Positions 50,587 to 59,892 of a stretch of DNA of 64,000 bases are shown here, piece after piece. The DNA comes from SZUA-545 sp050297855 (GTDB lineage Bacteria; Campylobacterota; Campylobacteria; Campylobacterales; SZUA-545), in NCBI GenBank assembly GCA_050297855.1, contig JBNKTC010000009.1, positions 52,729-116,728 on the forward strand, given 5' to 3'. The translations under genes and the position numbers were made by a program. Every line of letters begins with the position of its first letter. The first letter of the stretch is position 1. The notes under the pieces were generated by a model. It was given only the letters and a program-made list of their open reading frames with translations. It ran no database searches and was not told where the DNA came from.

Positions 50587-52284
50587 TTATGCGGTTACCT
50601 CCTCCGACTCCCTAGGGAAACGGATCGTAAAGCGTGCCCCCTCCTCCGCGTTTTCAGCGCGGATCGTCCCCTGGAAATGTTTGGTGATGATCACCTCGGA
50701 CATATAGAGTCCCAGCCCCGTCCCGTTGACCCCTTTGGTGGAGTAGTAGGGCTCGAAGATCCTGAGCAGATCCTTCTCGGGTATCCCGCCCGCCGTATCG
50801 GAGATCCGGATCGTGACCGACTCTGTATCGTCCGTGACTTCGATGTGGATCACCCGGTGTTTGGGAGCTTTTGCCACCAACTCGTCCTTGGCGTTTTTGA
50901 TGATATTGAGCATCACCTGCACCAGTTCGTTTTCGTAGATCTCGACCTCGCCGACGCTCTCCTGTGCAACGGTCAGCTCGATGCCGTTGGCCTCCAGGCT
51001 CTTGCTGATGATCTTACGCACCTCGTCTATCACCTTCTCCATCGTCACCTTCTCTTTCTGGCGGTTGGGATCGAAGAAGTTTCGAAAGTCGTCGATGGTC
51101 TGTGAGAGATAGCGGACCTGGTCGAGAATCGAATGGAGATGGTCGGTAAACTCCTCTTTTTTTACCTCGTCCATCTCCACTTCAAGGATCATATTGTTTG
51201 CACTCATACCGATGGTCGTAATGGGCTGGCGCCACTGGTGTGCGATCATACTGATCATCTCCCCCATCGCAGCCAGGCGGGACTGGTGCAGCATCAGCTT
51301 CTCGTTTTTGCGCGTCCGCTCCTCCAGTTCGTATTTGTGCAGGGCATAGGCTACGTCGTTGGCCACATCCAGCAGTAGATCGAACTCATCGCTCTTTTCG
51401 TCGATCACATCGCGCATGGAGATATTCATATAGCCGTAACATTTATCCTGGAACTTCAGGCTGAAGATGAGGCTGTTGTTGTCACTTTCGTAGGGAAGCA
51501 GATCGCACACGTCACATCGGCCCTGCTTGTCTTCGATAAGCTGGAATTTTCCGTTGCCGTTGTTGACAGTCGTGATGCAGGCAAGGTTCAGCTTCTCTCC
51601 CGCCGCATTTATGGCCGCCGTGATCTGCTCCGCACCGGCCCCTTCGGCATGACTCCAGGTCAGGTATCCCGCATCATCCACACGGGCGATCCAGACGCCG
51701 GAGTAGAGATCCCGTTTGACAAGCTCCCCGCAGATGGTACGCAGCAACGTCTCCCCGTCGTTCAGTTTGACGATCAGCTCGCTGATCGTCTTGATCGCCG
51801 TAAGGAGTTCGGTCAGGCGTTTTATCTCCGCCTGGGCTTCGCGTACCCGCAGGATCTCGTTGACACTCTTTTCGATGATGGAGAGGAAGAACTTGACACG
51901 GACCGGTTTGGTGACATAGTGATCGATCCCGCTCTCGATCGCCCGCTGCATCATCTTCGTATCCATGTAGGCGGTACTGATGATGATCTGGACGTCGGTA
52001 TCTTCCCGGCGTATCTGGGCGGCCATCTCCAGTCCGTCCATATTGGGCATGACGATATCGGAGATGATGATATCCGGACGCATCTGCGCATACATCTCCA
52101 GCCCCTCGCGGCCGTCCCGCGCGATCTCGATCTTGTTAAAATAACGCCCCATAAAGGTCTTGTAGGTCTTGAGAAGAATCTCTTCGTCTTCTACGATGAG
52201 AAGACTCAGGTCCTTCGTCTTCTCCGCCAAGACATCAAATCGCTGCCGGTCCGGTCCCTGGTTGTGTTCAAATGCGTCATCCAT
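50587..52284 (-). CDS. Hybrid receiver-GAF-histidine kinase (cytoplasmic)
   Basis: In this 565-residue protein the N-terminal receiver has D76 in IIISDIVMPNMDG and K in VTKPVRVKF. A short coiled coil leads to a GAF-like domain (about 165-320) containing C-D-V-C, which could hold a metal or redox centre. Phospho-acceptor His is in SMIAHQWRQPITTIG, and the HATPase has IIKNAKDEL, DTAGGI and GTGLGLYMSE. No membrane helix is present. It is a single gene. Confidence 0.9.
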   Translation of the reverse strand: MDDAFEHNQGPDRQRFDVLAEKTKDLSLLIVEDEEILLKTYKTFMGRYFNKIEIARDGREGLEMYAQMRPDIIISDIVMPNMDGLEMAAQIRREDTDVQIIISTAYMDTKMMQRAIESGIDHYVTKPVRVKFFLSIIEKSVNEILRVREAQAEIKRLTELLTAIKTISELIVKLNDGETLLRTICGELVKRDLYSGVWIARVDDAGYLTWSHAEGAGAEQITAAINAAGEKLNLACITTVNNGNGKFQLIEDKQGRCDVCDLLPYESDNNSLIFSLKFQDKCYGYMNISMRDVIDEKSDEFDLLLDVANDVAYALHKYELEERTRKNEKLMLHQSRLAAMGEMISMIAHQWRQPITTIGMSANNMILEVEMDEVKKEEFTDHLHSILDQVRYLSQTIDDFRNFFDPNRQKEKVTMEKVIDEVRKIISKSLEANGIELTVAQESVGEVEIYENELVQVMLNIIKNAKDELVAKAPKHRVIHIEVTDDTESVTIRISDTAGGIPEKDLLRIFEPYYSTKGVNGTGLGLYMSEVIITKHFQGTIRAENAEEGARFTIRFPRESEEVTA

Positions 52285-52413
52285 CTCTGCTCCTCATCAA
52301 ACCCGTTCCGAAAAGCTGATATCGGGGTCTTATGCTATTAATATACCCGCTTCTCTTTAAGGAACGGGTAAAAAAAGACACATCTTGTTTATCTTTTGTT
52401 GATCATCCTGACA

Positions 52414-54135
52414 CTAGTCGGAAAAACCGCTTTTTTTAAATCTTCCCCCCTTGGCGACAACGATCTCTTTCTGTTTCTCCTTGCGTCTGGGGTCTTTCTC
52501 CACAAAGATCTTTTTGCGTGTCACCGGGTCCATCTCCGTGTAGTACATCAGGGCCGAATAGGTCGAAGGGGTCGGGGTGAATATCTGCGCCTGCTCGGGG
52601 TTCATCCCCAGCTCATGGGTCGTGAACTGTTTAAGATCGCGCATCTCCTTCTCCCCGCACCCCGGGTGGGCCGCAATCAGGTAGTAGGTAAGAAACTGCT
52701 TTTTCCCCTGCTCCCGGTTGAGCCGGTCGTACATCGTCTTAAACTCGACCAGCGGGGCTTTACCCGGCTTGCCCATGAGCTCAAGCACCCGGTCGTTGGT
52801 ATGTTCGGGAGCGACTTTCATCTGGCCGCTGATATGGTCCTTGACCAGGGCCTTAAGGTAGTCATAGCCATGCTGCTTATCCGCAGTAATGAGGTCGTAT
52901 CGGACCCCGGAGGCGACAAAGGCTTTTTTGACCCCCTTGGCGTTGCGTACCTGCTCCAGCAGGTTGATGTTTCGGCTGTGATCGACCGTCATCACCTTGC
53001 AAAGCCGGTCGAAATCGACGCAGCGCTGGTGGTCGCAGGTCCCCTTCTTGAGCTTCTTGTCGCACTCGTATCCGTACATATTGGCAGTGGGACCGCCCAC
53101 ATCGGAGATGATACCGCGATAGTCTTTATACTTCGTAAAGCTCTCCGCCTCTTTGACAATGGAGGCTTCGCTGCGGGTCCGGATCGTCCGCCCCTGGTGG
53201 ACGCCGATGGCGCAGAAGTTGCACTCACCCCAGCACCCCTGGTGGGTTGTGATGGAGAACTTGATCGTCTCCAGGCACTTCACTTTTCCCTCTTTCTGGT
53301 GGAAGGGGTGCAGTTCGCGGGTGTACGGCAGCTCCGCCACTGAGTCCATCTCTTTTTCATCCAGGTAGTCGGCGGGGGGATTCTGGATCAGGTAACGGGT
53401 GTCGACCTTCTCGCAAAGCCCCTTGGCGGAGATGGGGTCGTTATTCTGGTAGAAAGTATCGAACATATCGATAAACTTCTCCTTATCCTTCAGGACTTCA
53501 TCATGGGCTGGAAGCCGGAAGTACTCTTCCCGGGGCTCCTTGGCGATATAGCAGATCCCGCGGATTGCCTCGACGGGGCGGCCAGCCTTTAGCGCTTCGG
53601 CAAGGTCAAGCACCGCCTTCTCCCCCATCCCGTAAACGAGGATGTCGGCTTTGGAATCAAATAGGATCGGTTTGCGCAGCTTGTTGGTCCAGAAATCGTA
53701 GTGGGTGATCCGGCGGAGCGATGCTTCGATCCCGCCCAGGACGACGGGGGCCGTATCCTTGAAATGGCGGCGGATCAGGTTGGTATAGACGAGTGTCGCC
53801 CGGTCGGGCCGCTTGGTGTTTTTGCCGCCGGGGGTGTAGTCGTCGCTGTTGCGGAATTTTTTGGAAGCGGTGTAGTTGGAGACCATGGAGTCGACGCTTC
53901 CGCCCGAAACGCCCCAGAAGAGCGTGGGCTCGCCCAGTCGCTTGATATCTTTGTCGCTCTCCACATCGGGCTGCCCGATGATCCCCACACGGTACCCGGC
54001 CTGCTCCAGCACCCGCCCGATGACGGCCACTCCGATATAAGGGCTGTCGATATAGGCGTCGCCGCTGACCAGGATCACATCGCACTGATCCCAGCCGAGG
54101 TTGTCCATCTCTGCTTTAGTGGTGGGAAGGAACAC
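52414..54135 (-). CDS. YgiQ-family radical SAM protein
   Basis: In this 573-residue protein the N-terminal B12-binding-like region (VILVSGDAYIDSPYIGVAVI) is followed by a radical SAM domain with C-W-G-E-C-N-F-C and GVHQGRTIRTRSEASIVKEA; a second Cys pair is in KKGTCDHQRC. The family's chemistry is unassigned. The length is typical of the shorter YgiQ form. The C-terminus is basic (RKEKQKEIVVAKGGRFKKSG). Confidence 0.92.
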   Translation of the reverse strand: MFLPTTKAEMDNLGWDQCDVILVSGDAYIDSPYIGVAVIGRVLEQAGYRVGIIGQPDVESDKDIKRLGEPTLFWGVSGGSVDSMVSNYTASKKFRNSDDYTPGGKNTKRPDRATLVYTNLIRRHFKDTAPVVLGGIEASLRRITHYDFWTNKLRKPILFDSKADILVYGMGEKAVLDLAEALKAGRPVEAIRGICYIAKEPREEYFRLPAHDEVLKDKEKFIDMFDTFYQNNDPISAKGLCEKVDTRYLIQNPPADYLDEKEMDSVAELPYTRELHPFHQKEGKVKCLETIKFSITTHQGCWGECNFCAIGVHQGRTIRTRSEASIVKEAESFTKYKDYRGIISDVGGPTANMYGYECDKKLKKGTCDHQRCVDFDRLCKVMTVDHSRNINLLEQVRNAKGVKKAFVASGVRYDLITADKQHGYDYLKALVKDHISGQMKVAPEHTNDRVLELMGKPGKAPLVEFKTMYDRLNREQGKKQFLTYYLIAAHPGCGEKEMRDLKQFTTHELGMNPEQAQIFTPTPSTYSALMYYTEMDPVTRKKIFVEKDPRRKEKQKEIVVAKGGRFKKSGFSD

Positions 54136-54206
54136 ACAGCAGCCTTTATATTTTTTTCGGATTGTAGCATAAGTGCCGTGGAAATGGACAGTTTGTTTAA
54201 TTTAGC

Positions 54207-54731
54207 TTATTCGCATGGCTCATAAACCAACTCTTCGGACCACAGGTAGTCGTTGTATTTAGGAATCGATACAAAGATAAACGGTCTCGCCGGCATCACA
54301 ACCGCCATACACATTACATCAGAGGAAAGAGGACACAATTTTGTCAATCTGACATGGACCTGTGCTATGGAATTGTTCAGATCTTCAACCCACAGTGAGC
54401 TGAACGCAAGTTTTTGTACACACGCATTCTCGTCAATCATACCCATATCGTAAAGCAGAACCGTCTCTGTCTGGAAATCGACATCCGGCGCGCTTTCGCT
54501 GCTGTACTGTGCCCACTCTGTCGAGAATGTATCCTGGTCGCCGATTGTCACCATCCGTTTTTCACCATCCATTCCACTGACAGGGGCTTTCCCCTCACCA
54601 AGGAGCGTAGACTCTATGAGCACCGTTGTATTTACATCCTCACTATCTCCGGTCGCATCATTGGACTCACACCCGACAAACGTTATCAATATACACGTAA
54701 CCAAAAACCATCTAAGCCAATCCATAACCAT
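54207..54731 (-). CDS. Lipoprotein, possibly PrcB-like
   Basis: This 174-residue protein has a lipoprotein signal ending at C21 (ILITFVGC). The mature part has TFSTEWAQYSS, APDVDFQTETVLLYDMGMID and a closing PFIFVSIPK strand, an order reminiscent of the C-terminal domain of PrcB (protease complex subunit), though the match is by eye and weak. It follows the META/I9 lipoprotein by 14 bases on the same strand and is likely cotranscribed with it. Confidence 0.6.
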   Translation of the reverse strand: MVMDWLRWFLVTCILITFVGCESNDATGDSEDVNTTVLIESTLLGEGKAPVSGMDGEKRMVTIGDQDTFSTEWAQYSSESAPDVDFQTETVLLYDMGMIDENACVQKLAFSSLWVEDLNNSIAQVHVRLTKLCPLSSDVMCMAVVMPARPFIFVSIPKYNDYLWSEELVYEPCE

Positions 54732-54745
54732 CTTTCCTTTCTAAA

Positions 54746-55453
54746 CTATTGAATACCGACTGATACAGGTACATCAATTGCAATAGACTCTACATTCGGA
54801 TCACATTGCAGCCTCTTTAATGTCTGGTCACTGGACTCTGCCGCAAAACCTAAAAATGAAGTGAATATAGATGAAACATCTAAATCATCATATTCTGATT
54901 GCAATTCATTGACATAGCTTTCGGCATCTACACCATGTTTTAAACCTACTAAATATTGTGACGGATAATCTACCAAATCGGCATTCGTAATCGCTACAGG
55001 CTCGCTGCAGCCTTCAAAAGCGGCTCCAAATACCAATTCCATACTGTCAAGTGTTGCTAGCGTCAGTTTTGACTCAGTAAGGGTATATGTTGCGATTGTT
55101 CTAAACGCATCGATAATCGTGCTGACGTAATTTTCGTAATAGATGGTTCCGCTTCCTGAACAGTTGTTTTCACTCGGTGCAATATCATTAAGGATGATAT
55201 CCTCACCGTCAATCGTATAAGTTGTTTCAAACTCGTTACAATCAATGGTCCCGTTGACACGATTGGAAGAACCTAACACAATGGTAAAACTCGAATTAAT
55301 CAGGACATTCGATTTTTCTTCATTAGGATAACCATAGGAAATCAGTGTCCAATTCGTATCTAACAACGTGGTTTCCGAATTCTCTTTTGAGGATTCCGAT
55401 TGGCATCCCGAGATCAGTATCAATAAGGACAAAAATATCAGAAACCTATTCAT
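54746..55453 (-). CDS. Lipoprotein with META-like and I9 propeptide-like domains
   Basis: In this 235-residue protein the lipoprotein signal ends at C17 (LILISGC). Residues about 30-143 resemble a META/HslJ domain (LLDTNWTLISYG, RVNGTIDCNEFETTYTIDGE, IAPSENNC). Residues about 166-229 match the subtilisin propeptide/inhibitor I9 fold: QYLVGLKHGV, LGFAAESSDQTLKRLQCDPN and VESIAID. No peptidase domain follows, so it would be a stand-alone membrane-anchored inhibitor or chaperone. It leads a two-gene operon with the lipoprotein at 54207. Confidence 0.72.
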   Translation of the reverse strand: MNRFLIFLSLLILISGCQSESSKENSETTLLDTNWTLISYGYPNEEKSNVLINSSFTIVLGSSNRVNGTIDCNEFETTYTIDGEDIILNDIAPSENNCSGSGTIYYENYVSTIIDAFRTIATYTLTESKLTLATLDSMELVFGAAFEGCSEPVAITNADLVDYPSQYLVGLKHGVDAESYVNELQSEYDDLDVSSIFTSFLGFAAESSDQTLKRLQCDPNVESIAIDVPVSVGIQ

Positions 55454-55508
55454 TGAAAGAATCCTTTTGAATTTATATTAACTATCCTGCATTATAATTT
55501 ACTCTTTA

Positions 55509-55537
55509 TTAAACCCCAACGCACGCGGTGTTATAAT
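55509..55537 (+). promoter_or_regulatory. Promoter predicting a leaderless message
   Basis: An extended -10 TGTTATAAT (TATAAT at 55532-55537) lies 17 bases after TTAAAC (55509-55514). The predicted transcription start, about 55544, coincides with the ATG at 55543, and no ribosome-binding site is present. Confidence 0.5.
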
Positions 55538-55542
55538 CCCAC

Positions 55543-55983
55543 ATGTCCTATCAAGATGAACTGCTAGCCAAACTGGCCGCCGCCCATGCCGCCGATCCGG
55601 CGGAGGACGGTACCGCTGTCGATGCCCAGAGCCAGGAGGAGAAGATACTGGAGGAGCTGGAAGAGGAGTTCGCGTTCACCCGCTACGACCTGGACGAGAG
55701 CGATATCCTTCGCACCCTCAAGATCATGGATATCCTGGAGGCGTACCAGGAGGTGTTCCGGCACAAGAGTGCGCTGCGGCTCTTTTATACCCTGGCGCGG
55801 GTGGATGTCATCACCCCCAAAAGGCTCCATACGTTTTCCCGCCTCGGCGTCAAAGAGTTTAAACGCGTTATCCAGGCGATGGCCCGCCATAAGCTTCTCT
55901 TTCAGAACGGCACCGGCGAACTGGAGCTGACACTGGAAGGGAAGCACCTGGCCGCCCGTATCGGGCTGGATATCTTTCTTTAG
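55543..55983 (+). CDS. Winged-helix-like protein of unknown function
   Basis: In this 146-residue protein an acidic N-terminal part (AEDGTAVDAQSQEEKILEEL) precedes a C-terminal region that looks like a winged helix: TPKRLHTFSRLGVKEFKRVI, then AMARHKLLFQN and LELTLEGKHLAARIG. It may bind nucleic acid. No family is recognised. It has no Shine-Dalgarno site and its -10 box abuts the ATG. Confidence 0.65.
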   Translation: MSYQDELLAKLAAAHAADPAEDGTAVDAQSQEEKILEELEEEFAFTRYDLDESDILRTLKIMDILEAYQEVFRHKSALRLFYTLARVDVITPKRLHTFSRLGVKEFKRVIQAMARHKLLFQNGTGELELTLEGKHLAARIGLDIFL

Positions 55984-56048
55984 ATAAGCCGCCCGATTTA
56001 TTCCATTTCTGCTATAAATATATAAGATAACCATTAGAATAGGCTTCC

Positions 56049-57413
56049 ATGTTTCGCATCTATTTAAAATATTGTACGCTGGCCGTTTTGGTCACTGTCC
56101 CAATCTTCTTTTTCCAGCTCAAATACATCCTGCTTCTTCCCTTGACGCCGAAGTTTTTTGTCCTGCCGACGATCGTCGGTATCCTCTTTGGTTTTTTCCT
56201 GGCCAAAAACAAGATTAAAAACACGATCATCCAAAAGCAGGCCGAAGCACTGGAGACTCTCAACAAATCACTGGACGAGAAAGTCAAAGCCCGGACCAGC
56301 GCACTTGAGCGCAACCTGAAACTGCTGGACGAATATAAAAACGCCATCGACTCCTCCGTCCTCGTGACCAAGATCGACTCGGATGAAGATATCGTTTACT
56401 ACAACAGCAAAATCCACGAGATACTAGGCAAAACAGTCGTAAACCTCTATGGAAACGTTCGAAAGGTATTTGCAAACCTCCGGGTCGACAATAACACAAT
56501 AGAGAGCATCCTCGAAGCGATGAGAACCAAGCGGACATGGCAGAACACGATCGTCATCCAACCGGATCCCGAGGGGGAAGAGCTTTTCCTCTTCACGACG
56601 ATCATCCCGATCGTCGACCGGGAGGGGGAGATCGTCGAGTACTTTACCATCAGCCAGGACCAGACACGTATCCACCGCCTCGATATCGAAAACAGCAAAA
56701 AGGAAAAGATGCTGGAGATCCAGTCCCGTCAGGCCCAGATGGGTGAGATGATCAGCTCCATCGCCCACCAGTGGAAACAGCCGCTCAATATCCTTGCCCT
56801 GATGATACAGGACCTGGAAGAGTCGTATAACTACAACGAAGTCGACAAGACCTATATCAAGACCTATGTCAAAAACGGGATGGACCAGATCGAGCATATG
56901 GTGGAGACGATGGAGAGTTTCCGTCGCTTTTTTATTCCGGGTAAAGAGCCGGTAGTGTTCAATATTTTTGACGAGATTGACAAAGTGCGCTCACTGATCG
57001 GCAAACATTACCGGGAAGCACGGGTCGAAATCGACCTGGAAGGGGACCGGGAAATAACGGCAGAGGGGCTTCCAAACGAGTTTAAGCAGGTGATCATTAA
57101 TATTCTCAATAATGCCCGGGATGAGATCGTACGAAAAAATATCGAAAACCGCTATATCTCGATCCGGGTACTGGGAGAAGAAGCCGACCCGACGATCACG
57201 ATTACCGATCATGCCGGGGGGATCCCGGAGCAGATAATCGACCGGGTCTTCGACCCTTTCGTGACCACAAAGAGTGAAAGTACCGGAACGGGAATCGGGC
57301 TGCATATGTCCAAGCTGATCATAGAAAACAGCATGAAAGGGAGTATTTCCGCTCAAAATGTTGGCGACGGCGCCCGTTTTACGATCCGACTAAAACATAA
57401 CATCAAGGAGTAG
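56049..57413 (+). CDS. Membrane sensor histidine kinase with PAS domain
   Basis: In this 454-residue protein two N-terminal helices (about 8-24 and 33-52) precede a coiled coil (60-95), then a PAS domain (about 95-215: DEDIVYYNSKIHEILGKTVV, REGEIVEYFTISQD). Phospho-acceptor His is in SSIAHQWKQPLNILALMIQD, and the HATPase has ILNNARDEI, DHAGGIPEQ and GTGIGLHMSK. yajQ follows after 5 bases. No response regulator is adjacent. Confidence 0.9.
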   Translation: MFRIYLKYCTLAVLVTVPIFFFQLKYILLLPLTPKFFVLPTIVGILFGFFLAKNKIKNTIIQKQAEALETLNKSLDEKVKARTSALERNLKLLDEYKNAIDSSVLVTKIDSDEDIVYYNSKIHEILGKTVVNLYGNVRKVFANLRVDNNTIESILEAMRTKRTWQNTIVIQPDPEGEELFLFTTIIPIVDREGEIVEYFTISQDQTRIHRLDIENSKKEKMLEIQSRQAQMGEMISSIAHQWKQPLNILALMIQDLEESYNYNEVDKTYIKTYVKNGMDQIEHMVETMESFRRFFIPGKEPVVFNIFDEIDKVRSLIGKHYREARVEIDLEGDREITAEGLPNEFKQVIINILNNARDEIVRKNIENRYISIRVLGEEADPTITITDHAGGIPEQIIDRVFDPFVTTKSESTGTGIGLHMSKLIIENSMKGSISAQNVGDGARFTIRLKHNIKE

Positions 57414-57418
57414 CATCA

Positions 57419-57916
57419 ATGGCATCAGAATACAGTTTTGACATCTCGGCAAAGGTCGACATCGGGGAGCTGAAAAACGTCCTCGAACAGTCCAAAAAAG
57501 AGATCGACAACCGCTACGATTTTAAAGGCAATACCAAAGAGGTCGAATACAACGAAAAGGCCAAGACCATCACGATCACGGCCGACAGTCCCAACAAGGC
57601 CGATGCGATCTTCGATATCCTGATCGCCAAGGCAGTCAAACGGAACATCGTGCCGACGGCATTCGACAAAGGGGAGTATGAGACGATCGGCCAGGGTAAG
57701 ACCAAAGTGGTCATAACGATCAAGGATGTGATCAGCCAGAAAGAGGCCAAAGATATCATCGCAGAGATCAAAAAAGCCAAGCTCAAAGTCCAGGCCTCCA
57801 TCCAGGGTGAGGAGATCCGTGTCAAAGGGAAATCCAAAGACGACCTGCAGAAGGTGATCACGCTGGTAAAAGGTATGGAGATCGAAGCTCCGCTCGTCTT
57901 TGACAACTTCCGCTGA
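57419..57916 (+). CDS. YajQ-family nucleotide-binding protein
   Basis: This 165-residue protein matches the YajQ family along its length (ASEYSFDISAKVDIGELKNV, NRYDFKG, ISQKEAKDI and VQASIQGEEIRVKGKSKDDL). Members bind cyclic di-GMP in Xanthomonas and Pseudomonas; that role is inferred here. It probably forms an operon with the PAS kinase upstream. Confidence 0.93.
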   Translation: MASEYSFDISAKVDIGELKNVLEQSKKEIDNRYDFKGNTKEVEYNEKAKTITITADSPNKADAIFDILIAKAVKRNIVPTAFDKGEYETIGQGKTKVVITIKDVISQKEAKDIIAEIKKAKLKVQASIQGEEIRVKGKSKDDLQKVITLVKGMEIEAPLVFDNFR

Positions 57917-57933
57917 TTTTCTGCCCCATTGAC

Positions 57934-57966
57934 CGACCGGTCACTTTGGGTCGTCATACTTTTTTT
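57934..57966 (+). terminator. Possible terminator after yajQ
   Basis: CGACC (57934-57938) can pair with GGTCG (57949-57953), and TGACC-GACC-GGTCA forms an alternative hairpin; a run of seven Ts follows at 57960-57966. Confidence 0.4.
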
Positions 57967-57976
57967 ATTCATATAT

Positions 57977-58014
57977 GTTATATTTAATGACGAGAGGTCG
58001 ATATTAAATATAAC
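57977..58014. promoter_or_regulatory. Perfect 12-base-pair inverted repeat before the chemoreceptor gene
   Basis: GTTATATTTAAT (57977-57988) and its exact complement ATTAAATATAAC (58003-58014) are separated by 14 bases that include GAC...GTC. It ends 22 bases before the ATG at 58037 and overlaps likely -10 sequence, so it may be an operator. Confidence 0.5.
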
Positions 58015-58036
58015 TACCTAAAGTGCGGGGCAGATA

Positions 58037-59680
58037 ATGACATTACGGGACATCAACAACGTTTCAATCAAAACCAAGACAGTCGTCACGACCATATCGA
58101 TCATCGTGATCGTGATCAGTTCGGTCGTTTTCCTGGATTATAATCTCGGAAAAGTCCATGACCAGTTTGTCAACTTTAAAGACAAATCCGCCGCAGCCAA
58201 GATCTTCACCCTTGAGATTGAAAAAGATATGAACTATATCAGCCGCTGTACACGGGATGTCTTCTTAGGGGGCGATTACGACAAGAACGTCGCAAAGATC
58301 CATAAACGCAAGACCGCCATCGAAGAGCGGTTCGGCAAACTGCTTAAGACGGCCAAGACCCCCAAAGAGCTTGCCGATATCAAAAACGCCCAGGAGTCTA
58401 CCCTGGCGTTTATCACTTTTGCCGAAGATATCATCCAAAGCCTCAAAAACACTCCCAGAACCCCCGATATCCTCAAGGCAGCCCACCAACAGTATAAAGC
58501 CAAGGGAACCCCGCTGGCAAACAAATCACGGGAGTATTTCCCTGTCGTCATCAAAAACAAGAACAGCGAATTTGAAAGTGCCATCACCCAGCTGGATAAC
58601 TCCATCGCCCTCTCCATTAAGACGGTCTTTGCCTCCGGGGCATTGATCTTCCTCCTGGGCATCTTCCCGATCGTGGTCCTTTTGCGTTATATCATCAAAT
58701 CCCTCTCTACGATGCGCCGGACCTTTCATGAGATCGAGGAGAGCAAAAACTTCACCACGACGATCAAAGGGGAACTCGACGATGAGATCGGTGAGACCCT
58801 GGAGCTATTCAACGAGCTGCTCCAGTCGGTCAAAACGACCCTGAGCGAATCCAAGCGCTCCAGTTCCGAGAACACCCAGGTCGCGGCCAACCTGCGCAGT
58901 ATCGCCGACACCATATCCGAGAAGATCAAGCGCCAGACCGACCTGGTCCATAAAACCAATGATCTGGGACAAAACTCCAAAGAACTCCTGGACAGCTCCA
59001 TCAAGGTCGCGGAAAACACCTACGCCAATATCGAGCGGGTCGGGGAGAACCTCTCCAGCGTCATCCAGAGCGTTGAGAACCAATCCCACAAAATACGCCA
59101 GAGCGCCGAAGACGAGATCCAGATGGCCCAGCGCCTGGGACAGGTCAGCAGTGACACCAAGGAGATCAAAGGGGTCTTGACCATGATCTCCGAGATCGCC
59201 GACCAGACCAACCTGCTGGCCCTCAACGCCGCCATCGAAGCGGCCCGGGCCGGCGAACACGGACGCGGCTTTGCCGTTGTAGCCGACGAGGTACGTAAAC
59301 TGGCGGAAAAAACGCAGCACAGTCTGGATGAAATCAATGCCAGTATCAATACTGCCATCGCCTCAGTCGAAGAGATCAGCCAGGAGATGTCGGCCAGCTC
59401 TGAAAATGCCAGGGAGCTCTCTGACATTTCCCTGAAGATCAATGAGACACTGGAGGTGACTTCCGGCCTCATGCGGGAAGCCCAGGAAGCCGCCAAAGAG
59501 TCGGTTGACGATTCGGTAGAGCTGGCCAAAAACGTCAGTGGAATGATCAACTACTTTGATGATGTCAATGAACTCTCCGATGAAAATGCGAGGGATGTCG
59601 GAAACGTAACATCCGCATCGCAGGAGATCGAAAGTATGGCACGGGCCCTCGACGGGAAACTCAATCAGTTTAAAACCTGA
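58037..59680 (+). CDS. Transmembrane methyl-accepting chemotaxis protein
   Basis: In this 547-residue protein TM1 is at about 14-36 and TM2 at about 194-218, with a helical periplasmic sensor (four-helix-bundle type) between. A HAMP-like linker follows, then the signalling domain with tip ISEIADQTNLLALNAAIEAA and GEHGRGFAVVADEVRKLAE. No C-terminal CheR-docking pentapeptide is seen. It is a single gene preceded by a striking inverted repeat. Confidence 0.93.
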   Translation: MTLRDINNVSIKTKTVVTTISIIVIVISSVVFLDYNLGKVHDQFVNFKDKSAAAKIFTLEIEKDMNYISRCTRDVFLGGDYDKNVAKIHKRKTAIEERFGKLLKTAKTPKELADIKNAQESTLAFITFAEDIIQSLKNTPRTPDILKAAHQQYKAKGTPLANKSREYFPVVIKNKNSEFESAITQLDNSIALSIKTVFASGALIFLLGIFPIVVLLRYIIKSLSTMRRTFHEIEESKNFTTTIKGELDDEIGETLELFNELLQSVKTTLSESKRSSSENTQVAANLRSIADTISEKIKRQTDLVHKTNDLGQNSKELLDSSIKVAENTYANIERVGENLSSVIQSVENQSHKIRQSAEDEIQMAQRLGQVSSDTKEIKGVLTMISEIADQTNLLALNAAIEAARAGEHGRGFAVVADEVRKLAEKTQHSLDEINASINTAIASVEEISQEMSASSENARELSDISLKINETLEVTSGLMREAQEAAKESVDDSVELAKNVSGMINYFDDVNELSDENARDVGNVTSASQEIESMARALDGKLNQFKT

Positions 59681-59827
59681 CCCTTTTTGTTACCTTTTGT
59701 ATCAAAAATTCCATGTAGTATTGTAAGAGTAGCACTCGACAAAGCACGGTCTCTAGGGACATTTGGGAAAGTTTGTTTCATAATGTAACTAAAATGTCAT
59801 ACTATTTACTTTTTGAAACAAAAACCC

Positions 59828-59855
59828 TTGAATTTTACGCCAAATCCGCTACACT
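59828..59855 (+). promoter_or_regulatory. acnB promoter
   Basis: TTGAAT (59828-59833), a 16-base spacer, and TACACT (59850-59855). GGAG (59883-59886) is the ribosome-binding site for the ATG at 59893. The rest of 59681-59892 is AT-rich and includes a spaced inverted repeat TTTGTTTC...GAAACAAA but no gene. Confidence 0.5.
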
Positions 59856-59892
59856 TTTACCAAATATCAAAACTTGAATTATGGAGTAATAC

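Noticed and set aside
59765..59822. TTTGTTTC...GAAACAAA inverted repeat upstream of acnB as an operator
   Set aside because: The arms are about 45 bases apart in AT-rich sequence where such matches arise easily; mentioned only in the promoter entry.
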